64,000 nt of DNA from Shouchella clausii (GTDB taxonomy: Bacteria > Bacillota > Bacilli > Bacillales > Bacillaceae_D): NCBI RefSeq assembly GCF_001598215.1, contig NZ_BCXJ01000002.1, forward strand, positions 558,001 to 622,000. The letters are read 5' to 3'. The notes under the pieces were generated by a model. It was not told where the DNA came from. It did no database searches and saw nothing but the letters and a program-made list of their open reading frames with translations. The position numbers and the translations under genes are program-made. Shown here in pieces: positions 44,121 to 52,634 of this stretch; within the stretch, counting starts at the first letter, position 1; every line of letters starts with the position of its first letter.

Positions 44121-44909
44121 CTATTTTCCTTTGTAAACGGGAGGGCGCTTTTCTTTGAATGAAGCAAGCCCTTCTAAACGATCCTCGGTTTGCAATGTCT
44201 GTAAATATGCTTCGCGTTCCACAGCCAAAGCGGCTTCAAGAGGAAGGGCTGCCCCTTCGTTGATTGCTTTTTTTGCTGCTCGCAGCGCAATCGGGCCGTT
44301 GCCCGCCATCTCGATCGCCAACTGTGAAGCGGCTGCGGATGTTTTTTCTCGAGGCAGTGCCCATTCGCACAAACCGTAATTACAGGCTTCTGTTCCAGTT
44401 AAACGCCTTGCCGTGAAAATCAGTTCCTTTGCCTTTCCTGGGCCAATTAAACGAGGCAGCCGTTGCGTCCCTCCAGCTCCTGGAATAATTGCCAATTTTG
44501 TTTCCGTCAAACCATAAAAACGGTCTTCGGCAAAAATGCGGACATCGCAAGCAAGGCACAGTTCTAACCCGCCGCCAAAGGCACTGCCTCCAACTTCGGC
44601 AATGACAGGCTGTGGAAGCTTTTCAACACGGGCAATGACTTCGCCAATCCGCTTGACCGCATAGATGGCCTCGCTTTCTGTCATGTTTGCCCGTTCTTTT
44701 AAGTCAGCACCGGCACAAAACGCTTTTTCGCCTGCGCCGGATAAAATAACAGCACGGATGCTGCTCTCTTGTTCAACCCAGTCGCAAGCCGCTTCAAGTT
44801 CATCTAAAAGCGCAAGCGAGAGCGCATTGGCTGCTTGTGGACGGTTTAATGTAATACGGGCAATTCCATCGTCAGCTGCTGTCTGCACAAGCGTTTTACT
44901 CGAGCTCAA
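44121..44909 (-). CDS. yngF: Enoyl-CoA hydratase (YngF-like)
   Basis: 262 aa crotonase-family protein. Oxyanion-hole segments [13 protein letters not shown] (about 60) and [16 protein letters not shown] (about 105), and Glu-containing [16 protein letters not shown] (about 135). Likely methylglutaconyl-CoA hydratase in leucine catabolism by context. TTG start at 44909 overlaps the biotin carrier gene; GGGG lies 9 nt upstream. Confidence 0.88.
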   Translation of the reverse strand: MSSSKTLVQTAADDGIARITLNRPQAANALSLALLDELEAACDWVEQESSIRAVILSGAGEKAFCAGADLKERANMTESEAIYAVKRIGEVIARVEKLPQPVIAEVGGSAFGGGLELCLACDVRIFAEDRFYGLTETKLAIIPGAGGTQRLPRLIGPGKAKELIFTARRLTGTEACNYGLCEWALPREKTSAAASQLAIEMAGNGPIALRAAKKAINEGAALPLEAALAVEREAYLQTLQTEDRLEGLASFKEKRPPVYKGK

Positions 44910-45108
44910 TCAAAACGTCCCCTTCATTGACAAACTCCCCTTCTGGCTTTACGATCGCCTTTACTTTCCCTGAACGCTCTGCCTCAATTGGAATTTCCAT
45001 TTTCATTGATTCTAAAATGGCGACTTCATCCCCAGCCTTTACTTCGTCTCCTTCTTTTACTGTAACTTTCCAAACGTTCCCTGCCATTGTCGCTGTAATG
45101 TGGTTCAT
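44896..45108 (-). CDS. yngHB: Biotin carboxyl carrier protein (YngHB)
   Basis: 70-aa single biotinyl domain with the biotinylated lysine K36 in [10 protein letters not shown]. Carries CO2 from the biotin carboxylase to the carboxyltransferase. Its ends overlap both neighbours by a few bases. Confidence 0.93.
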   Translation of the reverse strand: MNHITATMAGNVWKVTVKEGDEVKAGDEVAILESMKMEIPIEAERSGKVKAIVKPEGEFVNEGDVLIELE

Positions 45109-46466
45109 GCTTCTCTCTCCTTTATGAAAAGTTCTTCTTTGTAATCGTTTAAAAAGGATGTTGGCGTGTTGCCTTCATTAAAAGCTTGATGGTCGCATAT
45201 TGCCCGCAAAAGAGGCAGATTGGTTTTTACCCCAGTTATTTCATATTCATTAAGCGCCCCCTTTAGTCGAGTAATCGCTTCAGCGCGCGTGCCCCCTTTG
45301 ACAATGAGCTTAGCGATCATCGGGTCATAAAACGGCGTAATCACGCTTCCTGCTTTTACCGGACATTCATGGCGGATAAAAGGTTGTTTCGGGAGAGAGA
45401 TGTCCTTTATCGTCCCAGGTGAAGGGAAAAAGCGTATTGGGTCTTCTGCGTAAATGCGGACTTCGATCGCATGGCCGCTGCCTCTTAGCTCATGCTGCTG
45501 CCACGGCAGCACATCGCCATTTGCTATCCGCAATTGCCATTCCACAAGATCAATGCCAAAGACTTCCTCTGTCACTGGATGTTCGACTTGCAGCCGTGTA
45601 TTCATTTCCAAAAAGTAATAATTTCCGTCGCTGTCTAGCAAACATTCAATTGTGCCAGCATTTTCATAACCAATGGCGGCCGCTGCTTTTTTCGCCATTT
45701 CTTCCATCGCCTCGCGAGTCGTTTGGTCTAAAAAAGGAGACGGCGCTTCTTCTACGACTTTTTGGTGCCTCCTTTGAATCGAACATTCCCGTTCCCCAAA
45801 TGCGAGGATATGGCCATTGCTGTCAGCAAGCACTTGAATTTCAATGTGGCGTGGCCGCTCAAGCAACTTCTCCAAATAAAGGGAGCTGTCGCCAAAAAAC
45901 ATACGTGCTTTCTTTTCGTTTCGGGCAAATGCCGCTTCGATTTCCTCTTCATTCCGGCACACATCAATGCCAATGCCGCCGCCACCTGAAGCAGCTTTGA
46001 CCATAACCGGAAAGCCAATTTCCCTTGCTTTCGTCTTTGCTTCGGCTGCTGAGGCAAGGGCGCCACTTCCTGGAATAACAGGAATGCCCGCTGCTTCCAT
46101 CGTCTTTCTAGCTTGCAATTTATCGCCCATCAGCGCAATTGCTGTCGCTGATGGGCCGATAAATGTTAGCCCATTGTCTTTACAGGCGGTCGCAAATGAA
46201 GCCTGCTCTGACAACAGTCCGTAACCGGGATGGATGGCATCAGCTTTTGCTTGTTTGGCAACGGCCAAAATCTGTTCTTGGTTTAAATAGCTCTCCTGGA
46301 CACGTGAACCGCCGATGCAGTAGGCTTCGTCAGCAAGCGCGACGTGTTCTGCACCACAATCAGCTTCTGAATAAACAGCGATTGTCTTTACCCCAAGCTG
46401 TTTGCATGTACGGATAATTCGTGAGGCAATTTCGCCACGGTTGGCAATTAATACTGTGTTGATCAC
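45105..46466 (-). CDS. yngH: Acetyl/acyl-CoA carboxylase biotin carboxylase subunit (YngH)
   Basis: 453 aa ATP-grasp biotin carboxylase. N-terminal [20 protein letters not shown], glycine loop [17 protein letters not shown]-type [36 protein letters not shown]. Start overlaps the dehydrogenase stop (ATGA). Distinct from a housekeeping accC by its operon. Confidence 0.92.
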   Translation of the reverse strand: MINTVLIANRGEIASRIIRTCKQLGVKTIAVYSEADCGAEHVALADEAYCIGGSRVQESYLNQEQILAVAKQAKADAIHPGYGLLSEQASFATACKDNGLTFIGPSATAIALMGDKLQARKTMEAAGIPVIPGSGALASAAEAKTKAREIGFPVMVKAASGGGGIGIDVCRNEEEIEAAFARNEKKARMFFGDSSLYLEKLLERPRHIEIQVLADSNGHILAFGERECSIQRRHQKVVEEAPSPFLDQTTREAMEEMAKKAAAAIGYENAGTIECLLDSDGNYYFLEMNTRLQVEHPVTEEVFGIDLVEWQLRIANGDVLPWQQHELRGSGHAIEVRIYAEDPIRFFPSPGTIKDISLPKQPFIRHECPVKAGSVITPFYDPMIAKLIVKGGTRAEAITRLKGALNEYEITGVKTNLPLLRAICDHQAFNEGNTPTSFLNDYKEELFIKEREA

Positions 46467-47635
46467 TGTTTCGCCTCCTTTTGCTGTAAAGAAGCTAACC
46501 CTAAATGCCTAGCAATGACAAGGCGTTGGATTTCCGAAGTGCCTTCGCCGATTTCCAACAGTTTGGCATCACGGAGCATCCGTTCAACTTCATATTCGCG
46601 CATATACCCATAGCCGCCATGAATTTGCAAGGCCTGGTTGCATGTACGTGTTGCCATTTCAGAAGCAAACAGTTTGGCATAGGCAGCTTCTTTGCCAAAC
46701 GGTGCTCCTGCGTCCTTTAAAGCGGCTGCTTTGTGAACCATATTACGAGCAAGTTCAATTTCCATCGCCATATCAGCTAGCTTAAATTGAATCGCTTGGA
46801 ATGAGCCGATCGGCTTCGAAAATTGTTTTCTTTCCTTCGCATAGGCTAACGCCCGGTCAAAGGCAGCTTGGGCAATGCCGACTGCAAGGGCGGCAATCGA
46901 AATTCGCCCACCATCCAGCGTATAAAGGAACTGGCTGAAGCCTTTTCCAGGATCGCCGAGCAAATTGCTTTCAGGGACACGGACATCTTCAAGAACAAGT
47001 TCACATGTGTTTGAAGCGCGGACACCCATTTTGTCGTAGGGAGCCGTAATCGTAAAACCAGGCGTATTTGTTGGTACAATAAACGCAGAAATCTGTTTTT
47101 TGCCGTTTGATTGCGTTCCGGTAACAGCAGTAATGATAACGGTTTGCGCGTACATGGCATTCGTAATCCAACATTTCTCGCCATTGAGAATATATTCGCC
47201 ATTTTCAAAAACAGCTTTCGTTTGCGTCCCTCCGGCGTCAGAACCAGCATTTGGTTCTGTTAGCCCGAATGCACCAAGGGACTCGCCTTTAGCAAGTGGG
47301 ACTAAATACGTTTGCTTTTGCTCTTCTGTGCCGTAGTAGAAAATCGGGCTTGCACCAAGGGATACGGCCGCGGCATAACTTAAGCCCGTACCGCCGCATG
47401 CGTAGCCGATTTCTTCAACAGCTAGTGCATAAGAGACCGTATCTCCTCCTGACCCACCGTATTTTTCGGGGAATGGCAAACCGAGCAATCCAAGCTGCCC
47501 CATCTTTTTAAAAATCGCCTCTGGAAAACGCGAATCTCGATCTAGCTCTTGCGCTAGTGGGGCAATTTCCTTGCGTGCAAATTGCCTTACCATGTCTTTA
47601 ATCATTTCTTGGTCTTTTGTCAGTCTGACTGTCAT
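46463..47635 (-). CDS. yngJ: Acyl-CoA dehydrogenase (YngJ, isovaleryl-CoA type)
   Basis: 390-aa FAD dehydrogenase. Family motifs: [30 protein letters not shown], and C-terminal [41 protein letters not shown]. It leads the operon, matching isovaleryl-CoA oxidation as step one of leucine degradation after transamination. Context-based substrate assignment. Confidence 0.9.
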   Translation of the reverse strand: MTVRLTKDQEMIKDMVRQFARKEIAPLAQELDRDSRFPEAIFKKMGQLGLLGLPFPEKYGGSGGDTVSYALAVEEIGYACGGTGLSYAAAVSLGASPIFYYGTEEQKQTYLVPLAKGESLGAFGLTEPNAGSDAGGTQTKAVFENGEYILNGEKCWITNAMYAQTVIITAVTGTQSNGKKQISAFIVPTNTPGFTITAPYDKMGVRASNTCELVLEDVRVPESNLLGDPGKGFSQFLYTLDGGRISIAALAVGIAQAAFDRALAYAKERKQFSKPIGSFQAIQFKLADMAMEIELARNMVHKAAALKDAGAPFGKEAAYAKLFASEMATRTCNQALQIHGGYGYMREYEVERMLRDAKLLEIGEGTSEIQRLVIARHLGLASLQQKEAKQ

Positions 47636-47660
47636 GGCATGCTCTCCTTCTTTTCATAAT

Positions 47661-47676
47661 CTGAGCGACCGTTCAG
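47661..47676. promoter_or_regulatory. Palindromic operator upstream of yngJ
   Basis: CTGAGCGACCGTTCAG, symmetric as CTGANCG-NN-CGNTCAG, between the promoter and the yngJ ribosome binding site. The shape resembles sites of TetR-family acyl-CoA-responsive repressors (FadR/LiuR-like). No such regulator gene is in the window next to it. Confidence 0.55.
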
Positions 47677-47712
47677 GAAAAAGCCAACCTCGGAAATGAA
47701 AGCGTTACCAAA

Positions 47713-47741
47713 ATCGTATCGTACTCTTTTTCGTAAGTCAA
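47713..47741 (-). promoter_or_regulatory. SigmaA promoter of the yng operon
   Basis: TTGACT (47736-47741), 17-nt spacer, TACGAT (47713-47718) on the minus strand; start expected near 47706, placing the palindrome about 30 nt downstream in a roadblock position. Confidence 0.7.
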
Positions 47742-47884
47742 ATCCTTTCTGTTTATCCTATTTGCCCCATCCAGTGGCTATGCTGTTCTTTTCGCGCCAT
47801 CCATGCTAGACTTTTTTTATGGAAAAACGAAACTTCGATTTTTGCTGTTCGTAAATGGTATAAAAAGAAAGGTGGTACATAGAG

Positions 47885-48433
47885 ATGATCATTCTTATCA
47901 TCGTCATTATTGCTGTTATTGCGCTTGCTTGGATTGCTAGCTACAACTCTCTCGTCAAGCACCGAAATTGGGCCGAGGAATCGTGGGCACAAATTGATGT
48001 GCAGTTAAAGAGACGCTATGATTTAATTCCCAATCTCGTTGAAACCGTAAAAGGCTACGCTAAACATGAACAGGAAACGTTGACTGGCGTCATTGAAAAA
48101 CGAAACGCCATTGCCCAGCCGAATGCGAGCCGCCACGAACGTGTCGAGCAAAATGCTGAGCTAAACGGCATGCTTCGGCAACTGTTTGCCCTCGGGGAAT
48201 CATACCCCGATTTAAAAGCGAACAAAAACTTTTTGCAGCTACAGGAAGAGCTTGCTGGAACAGAAAATAAAATTGCTTATGCCCGTCAAGCTTATAATTC
48301 AACCGTGATGCGCTATAATACAAAGCTGGAGTCGTTTCCATCCAATCTAATCGCTAATATTCATTCTTTTATGCGCATGGAACTCCTTGACATTCCTGAT
48401 GAAGAAAAAGAACCGGTAAAAGTGCAATTTTAA
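47885..48433 (+). CDS. lemA: LemA family protein
   Basis: 182 aa. N-terminal hydrophobic anchor (2-19), then the LemA coiled/helical domain with YNSLVKHRNWAEESWAQIDVQLKRRYDLIPNLVETVKGYA. Function unsettled; LemA genes often pair with HtpX-type proteases, as here. AAGGTGG lies upstream. Operon with the peptidase gene 12 nt downstream. Confidence 0.93.
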   Translation: MIILIIVIIAVIALAWIASYNSLVKHRNWAEESWAQIDVQLKRRYDLIPNLVETVKGYAKHEQETLTGVIEKRNAIAQPNASRHERVEQNAELNGMLRQLFALGESYPDLKANKNFLQLQEELAGTENKIAYARQAYNSTVMRYNTKLESFPSNLIANIHSFMRMELLDIPDEEKEPVKVQF

Positions 48434-48445
48434 GGAGGGGAGCCA

Positions 48446-49321
48446 TTGTTTCATATCCAAATTGCCCGCAATAAACGAAAGACGGTTTTTTTAGTCGCCC
48501 TCTTTATTGCTTTTGTTCTCTTGATCGGCGCAGCAATTACGTACGTACGTGCCGGCGATTATGTGAGCGGCGCCATTTTTGCCGCTGTCATCGCCGGAGG
48601 CTATACGATTTTTATGATTTCCACGAGCACGAATATTGTCATGCGCATGAACCATGCCCGTGAGATCACTTCATCAACGGAACAGCCGTTTTTGTGGCAT
48701 ACCGTCGAGGGATTAGCAATTGCAGCGCGGATCCCGATGCCGCGGATTTTTATTATTCAAGACAAAAGCCCGAACGCCTTTGCAACAGGGATTTCGCCAA
48801 AATCAGGCGCTGTAGCCGTCACTTCCGGATTGATGGAGCGCCTCTCCCGCGAAGAAATTGAAGGCGTGCTTGCTCATGAAGTGGCCCATATTCGCAATTA
48901 TGATATTCGCTTATCAACCATTGCTGTCGCTCTCGTATCAGCTATCGCGATTTTGAGCGACCTCGGTATGCGTTTTTTCGTGTTTTCTGGAGGACGTAAT
49001 AAAGACAACAAGCACCCGCTTATTCTCATCATTGCCATTTTCCTCGTCTTGCTTTCGCCGCTTGTGGCGACGATGATGCAGCTTGCCATTTCCCGCAACC
49101 GCGAATATTTGGCTGATGCAAGCGCCGTAGAGTTGACCCGCAACCCTGTAGCATTGGCAAGCGCACTAGAAAATATTACGAATACGCGCACCCCTGTGGA
49201 AGAAGCATCCTCTTCAACCGCATCGCTATACTTTGCTGACCCATTAAAAAAGAAAGCCGCTTCGTTATTTTCAACCCATCCGCCCCCAGAGGAACGGATA
49301 AAACGATTGCGGAATATGTAA
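48446..49321 (+). CDS. htpX: HtpX-like membrane zinc metallopeptidase (M48)
   Basis: 291 aa. Two N-terminal transmembrane helices (about 14-32 and 40-60), zinc site HEVAH (His144, Glu145, His148), a second pair of helices (about 160-178 and 190-213) and third-ligand region NREYLADASAVEL. TTG start at 48446 follows AAGGAGGGG. Quality control of membrane proteins by family. Followed by element copy 10. Confidence 0.9.
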   Translation: MFHIQIARNKRKTVFLVALFIAFVLLIGAAITYVRAGDYVSGAIFAAVIAGGYTIFMISTSTNIVMRMNHAREITSSTEQPFLWHTVEGLAIAARIPMPRIFIIQDKSPNAFATGISPKSGAVAVTSGLMERLSREEIEGVLAHEVAHIRNYDIRLSTIAVALVSAIAILSDLGMRFFVFSGGRNKDNKHPLILIIAIFLVLLSPLVATMMQLAISRNREYLADASAVELTRNPVALASALENITNTRTPVEEASSSTASLYFADPLKKKAASLFSTHPPPEERIKRLRNM

Positions 49322-49331
49322 AAAATTATTT

Positions 49332-49388
49332 AGACGGATAGAAAACGCTTGTCAGCTGAGATGAACAACAAAGGATGCGAGCGTTTGC
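49332..49388 (+). mobile_element. MITE-like CAGACTG element, copy 10 (57 bp)
   Basis: AGACGGATAGAAAACGCTTG with GTCAGCTGAGATGAACAACA and GCGAGCGTTTGCC. It is similar to copy 5 (same internal deletion, AACAACRAAGG). The last inverted-repeat bases are replaced by the terminator hairpin. Confidence 0.75.
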
Positions 49389-49390
49389 CA

Positions 49391-49432
49391 AAAGAAAGAC
49401 AGCCTCGTCCAAGACGAGGCTGTCTTTCTTTT
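49391..49432. terminator. Terminator between htpX and aminotransferase gene
   Basis: Arms AAAGAAAGACAGCCTCGTC and GACGAGGCTGTCTTTCTTT pair perfectly over about 19 bp, with A/T runs on both sides; serves convergent genes. Confidence 0.88.
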
Positions 49433-49441
49433 GCTAAACGA

Positions 49442-50644
49442 TTAGTTCAATAGCAATGACTGCTCTTTCGCTTCTTCAAAAATGCCGAGCATAACGCTCA
49501 TACCTTTTTCAATTTCGGCATCAGTGGCATGAGTGAAGTTAAGGCGCAGTGTATTTAATTGCGGTGATCCTGCATAAAAAGGCCTTCCTGGTACATAGGC
49601 CATTCCCTTTTCTACAGCGCGTGGCAGCAAAGCTTCTGTATGAATGTGTGGTTCTGCCTCCACCCATAGGAACATGCCACCTTCTGGTTCGATAAACTGG
49701 ATGGAACCGCGCTCTTTCGCCTCTTGCAAACAATCAACCATGACATTCTTGCGGTGTCCATACAACTCACGGATGTTGTCGATATGGCCGTCAAGATCGA
49801 AGTTGCGACATAGATGGTAAAGTGCCTGATGCCCAATCGAGTTGGAATGCAAGTCATTGGCTTGTTTTGCTTGTGCCATCATGCGAATAATTTGGTATGG
49901 GCCCGTGATCCAACCCGTCCGCAAAGCAGGAACGGCCGTTTTGGAAAATGTGCTCGTATACAGCACATGAGAGCCATCATCAAGAGCCGCAATTGGCGTA
50001 TAGCCCCCTGGAGTAAATTGGATGTCGCCGTATGGATCGTCTTCAAAAATAAGGACATGGTGCTTACGCGCTAGGCCCACTAATTCTTTGCGCCGCTCAA
50101 GCGTCCAAACACGGCCTGTCGGGTTTGAAAATGTTGGAACCACATAAATGACTTTAGGCTTATATTCTTTTATTTTTCGAACTAAATCGTCGATCATCAT
50201 TCCGTCTGCGTCGCATTTAACAGGAATGACTGTTGCTTCGTACGACTGGAAAACTTGCAATGCAGCTAAATAAGTTGGCTCTTCCGTAAAAATGACGTCC
50301 CCTGGCCCGATCATCACGCGGGAAAATAAATCGATTGCCTGCTGCGAACCAGTCGTCAATAACATTTCATCAGCTGTTAAGCCTGTTATGCCTTTTTTCT
50401 CCATCCGTTCGAGAATCACTTCACGCAGAGGCAGATAACCTTCTGTTTCTCCGTATTGCAATGCCTTATTTCCACTTGCAAACACGCGGCTAAACGCTTC
50501 TTCAATCGCCTTTCGCGGAAATAAACCATCATCTGGCAAGCCTCCTGCAAAGGAAATGACGTCCCCTCGGTTTACCACTTTTAATATGTCCCGTACAGCC
50601 GATGACTTCAAATGGCGGACCCTTTTTGCAAATGCATATTTCAT
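49442..50644 (-). CDS. PLP-dependent aminotransferase (2-aminoadipate/aromatic type)
   Basis: 400-aa fold-type I aminotransferase. ISFAGGLPDDGLFP, LLTTGSQQAIDLFSRV, VPTFSNPTGRVW, YTSTFSKTAVPALRTGWI with the PLP lysine in STFSKT, and C-terminal LRLNFTHA. Resembles LysN/aromatic transaminases without a GntR domain. ATG at 50644 has GGGGTG upstream; the longer in-frame start at 50695 is less likely. Substrate not determinable. Confidence 0.82.
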   Translation of the reverse strand: MKYAFAKRVRHLKSSAVRDILKVVNRGDVISFAGGLPDDGLFPRKAIEEAFSRVFASGNKALQYGETEGYLPLREVILERMEKKGITGLTADEMLLTTGSQQAIDLFSRVMIGPGDVIFTEEPTYLAALQVFQSYEATVIPVKCDADGMMIDDLVRKIKEYKPKVIYVVPTFSNPTGRVWTLERRKELVGLARKHHVLIFEDDPYGDIQFTPGGYTPIAALDDGSHVLYTSTFSKTAVPALRTGWITGPYQIIRMMAQAKQANDLHSNSIGHQALYHLCRNFDLDGHIDNIRELYGHRKNVMVDCLQEAKERGSIQFIEPEGGMFLWVEAEPHIHTEALLPRAVEKGMAYVPGRPFYAGSPQLNTLRLNFTHATDAEIEKGMSVMLGIFEEAKEQSLLLN

Positions 50645-50768
50645 CTCTAACACCCCGAAATCTCTTAGTCTTTTTCTCTTTTTTTGTCCACTCACAAAAA
50701 AATCTGATTAATTGAATGACTTCTATTCTACTCCTCCTTTGACGAAAAAGTCAATCAATTTATTCGTT

Positions 50769-50807
50769 GAAAAAAGCTTCCTCCTTTGCCGGAGGAAAGC
50801 TTTTTTT
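50769..50807 (-). terminator. Terminator of the bmrCD operon
   Basis: AAAAAGCTTTCCTCC-GGCAAA-GGAGGAAGCTTTTTT type hairpin on the minus strand at the bmrD stop. Confidence 0.8.
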
Positions 50808-52620
50808 AATCCTTGATTGCCGCATATTGCGACTTGACGAGACCAAAATAGGTCCCTTTCTTTTCCATCAGCTGGTCATGGGTACCTTGTTCAATCACAT
50901 TGCCATGTTCAAGGACAATGATGTTGTCGGCGTCACGAATGGTCGAGAGGCGATGGGCAATCATAATCGCCGTTCTTCCCGCCAACAGTGTTTTAAGCCC
51001 GTTTTGGATTTTCACTTCGGTTTCTGTATCAATACTGGCGGTAGCTTCATCCAAAATTAAAATACGCGGATCGGCAATTAACGCCCTAGCAAAGGAAAGA
51101 AGTTGCCTTTCTCCTACAGATAGCACATTCCCTTGTTCTTCGACCTCGGTTTGGTAGCCTTTTTCCAACTTTTCGATAAAGGAATGTGCTCCAATTGCTT
51201 TTGCTGCCGCCATGATTTCTTCGTCTGTTGCCGAAGGATTGCCAAAGCGAATGTTTTCCATGATTGTGCCTGCGAAAATAAACGTGTCTTGGAGGACATA
51301 GCTAACGTGTTTGCGCAAGTCAGCAAGGCGAATATCTTTTAAATCAACGCCATCCAAATGGATTTCCCCAGAAGTCGGATCATAAAAACGACTCATCAAG
51401 TTAACAATTGTTGACTTGCCTGAACCGGTATGGCCGACAAGAGCGACTGTCGTGCCTGCATGAAATGTGAGATCAATGCCGTTTAATGCCCGGCGTTTGC
51501 CGTCGTAAGAAAACTCGACATCTTTAAAGACAATTTCTCCTTTTATGTCCGTAAGCGGCTCCGCATCAGGCTTATCTTCCACATTTGGCTTTTCATCGAG
51601 AAATTCAAAAATCCGCTCACTCGAAGCCATGCCGACAAGAAGCTGGTTGTACACTTGCCCTAAACGGGAAATCGGCTCCCAAAACATGCCAATGTAAAAA
51701 GCAAACGATACAAACACACCTAATTCTAACGTACTGGCATCGCTTTGGATTAAAAACGCGCCATACCAAATTAATATCGCTCCGCCAAGGGCACTTGCCA
51801 TTTCAACAAACGGCCGGAACAATGCGTTCATGCGTGTAGCCTGGCGCCAGCTCTCATAGTTTTGGCTGTTCACTTCGTCAAAGAAATCCATGTTTTCATG
51901 TTCTTGTGCATAGGCTTGTGTAACACGAATTCCTTGAATGCTCTCATTTAAATGGGAATTCAGCCTAGATTGGCGCAAGCGCACAGTTTGCCAGGCGCGG
52001 CGAATTTGCCGACGCAGTTTTGTAGAAATAAAAAACATAATCGGCAAAACGATGAGAATGACAAGCGCAAGTTCTGGACTGAGCGAGAATAAAATGACGA
52101 CAATCCCAATGAGCATGACCGCATCCATCAACAAATTAATAACGCCGTTTGTAAACAAATCTTGGAGTGAATTGACATCATTGATTACTCTTACAAGAAT
52201 CGATCCAGCCGAACGCTGGTCATAAAATCGATGGGACAAATGCTGGATATGGTCAAACAGCTTTTTGCGAATGTCAAAAATAACATGCTGGCCAAGCTGA
52301 TTCGTCCAGCGGATACGGAAAAGATTGGCCACATAGGCGAATAGATACAAGCCTAAAACAATGCCTGCATAAAGCACCATATCAGCCGTGGTCGCTAACC
52401 CTTTTTCCAGCCGGTCGACAGCGAATACGCCGATAAATATTGGAACAATTAACCGCACTGCCGTCGCCAGCAGCATAACAAAAATTGTTTTTGGCAACAG
52501 GCTTTTTGCGTAAGGCGCCAAAAACGAAAACAGACGCGTCATTTGTTTCCAGTTAAAGGGTTTTTCAATAATTTCCTCAGTTGAATAGTGAAAACGAGCT
52601 TTCCTTCTTGCCTGTTCCAT
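50806..52620 (-). CDS. bmrD: BmrD-like ABC exporter half-transporter
   Basis: 604 aa. Six transmembrane helices in the first about 330 residues and an ATPase domain (about 365-600) with Walker A GHTGSGKST, signature LSVGERQLLSFARA, Walker B ILILDEATASID. The signature reads LSVGE and the Q-loop is present. Second gene of a heterodimeric multidrug exporter pair like B. subtilis YheH (BmrD), 14 nt after bmrC. Confidence 0.88.
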   Translation of the reverse strand: MEQARRKARFHYSTEEIIEKPFNWKQMTRLFSFLAPYAKSLLPKTIFVMLLATAVRLIVPIFIGVFAVDRLEKGLATTADMVLYAGIVLGLYLFAYVANLFRIRWTNQLGQHVIFDIRKKLFDHIQHLSHRFYDQRSAGSILVRVINDVNSLQDLFTNGVINLLMDAVMLIGIVVILFSLSPELALVILIVLPIMFFISTKLRRQIRRAWQTVRLRQSRLNSHLNESIQGIRVTQAYAQEHENMDFFDEVNSQNYESWRQATRMNALFRPFVEMASALGGAILIWYGAFLIQSDASTLELGVFVSFAFYIGMFWEPISRLGQVYNQLLVGMASSERIFEFLDEKPNVEDKPDAEPLTDIKGEIVFKDVEFSYDGKRRALNGIDLTFHAGTTVALVGHTGSGKSTIVNLMSRFYDPTSGEIHLDGVDLKDIRLADLRKHVSYVLQDTFIFAGTIMENIRFGNPSATDEEIMAAAKAIGAHSFIEKLEKGYQTEVEEQGNVLSVGERQLLSFARALIADPRILILDEATASIDTETEVKIQNGLKTLLAGRTAIMIAHRLSTIRDADNIIVLEHGNVIEQGTHDQLMEKKGTYFGLVKSQYAAIKD

Positions 52621-52634
52621 GCCTGGTCACATCC

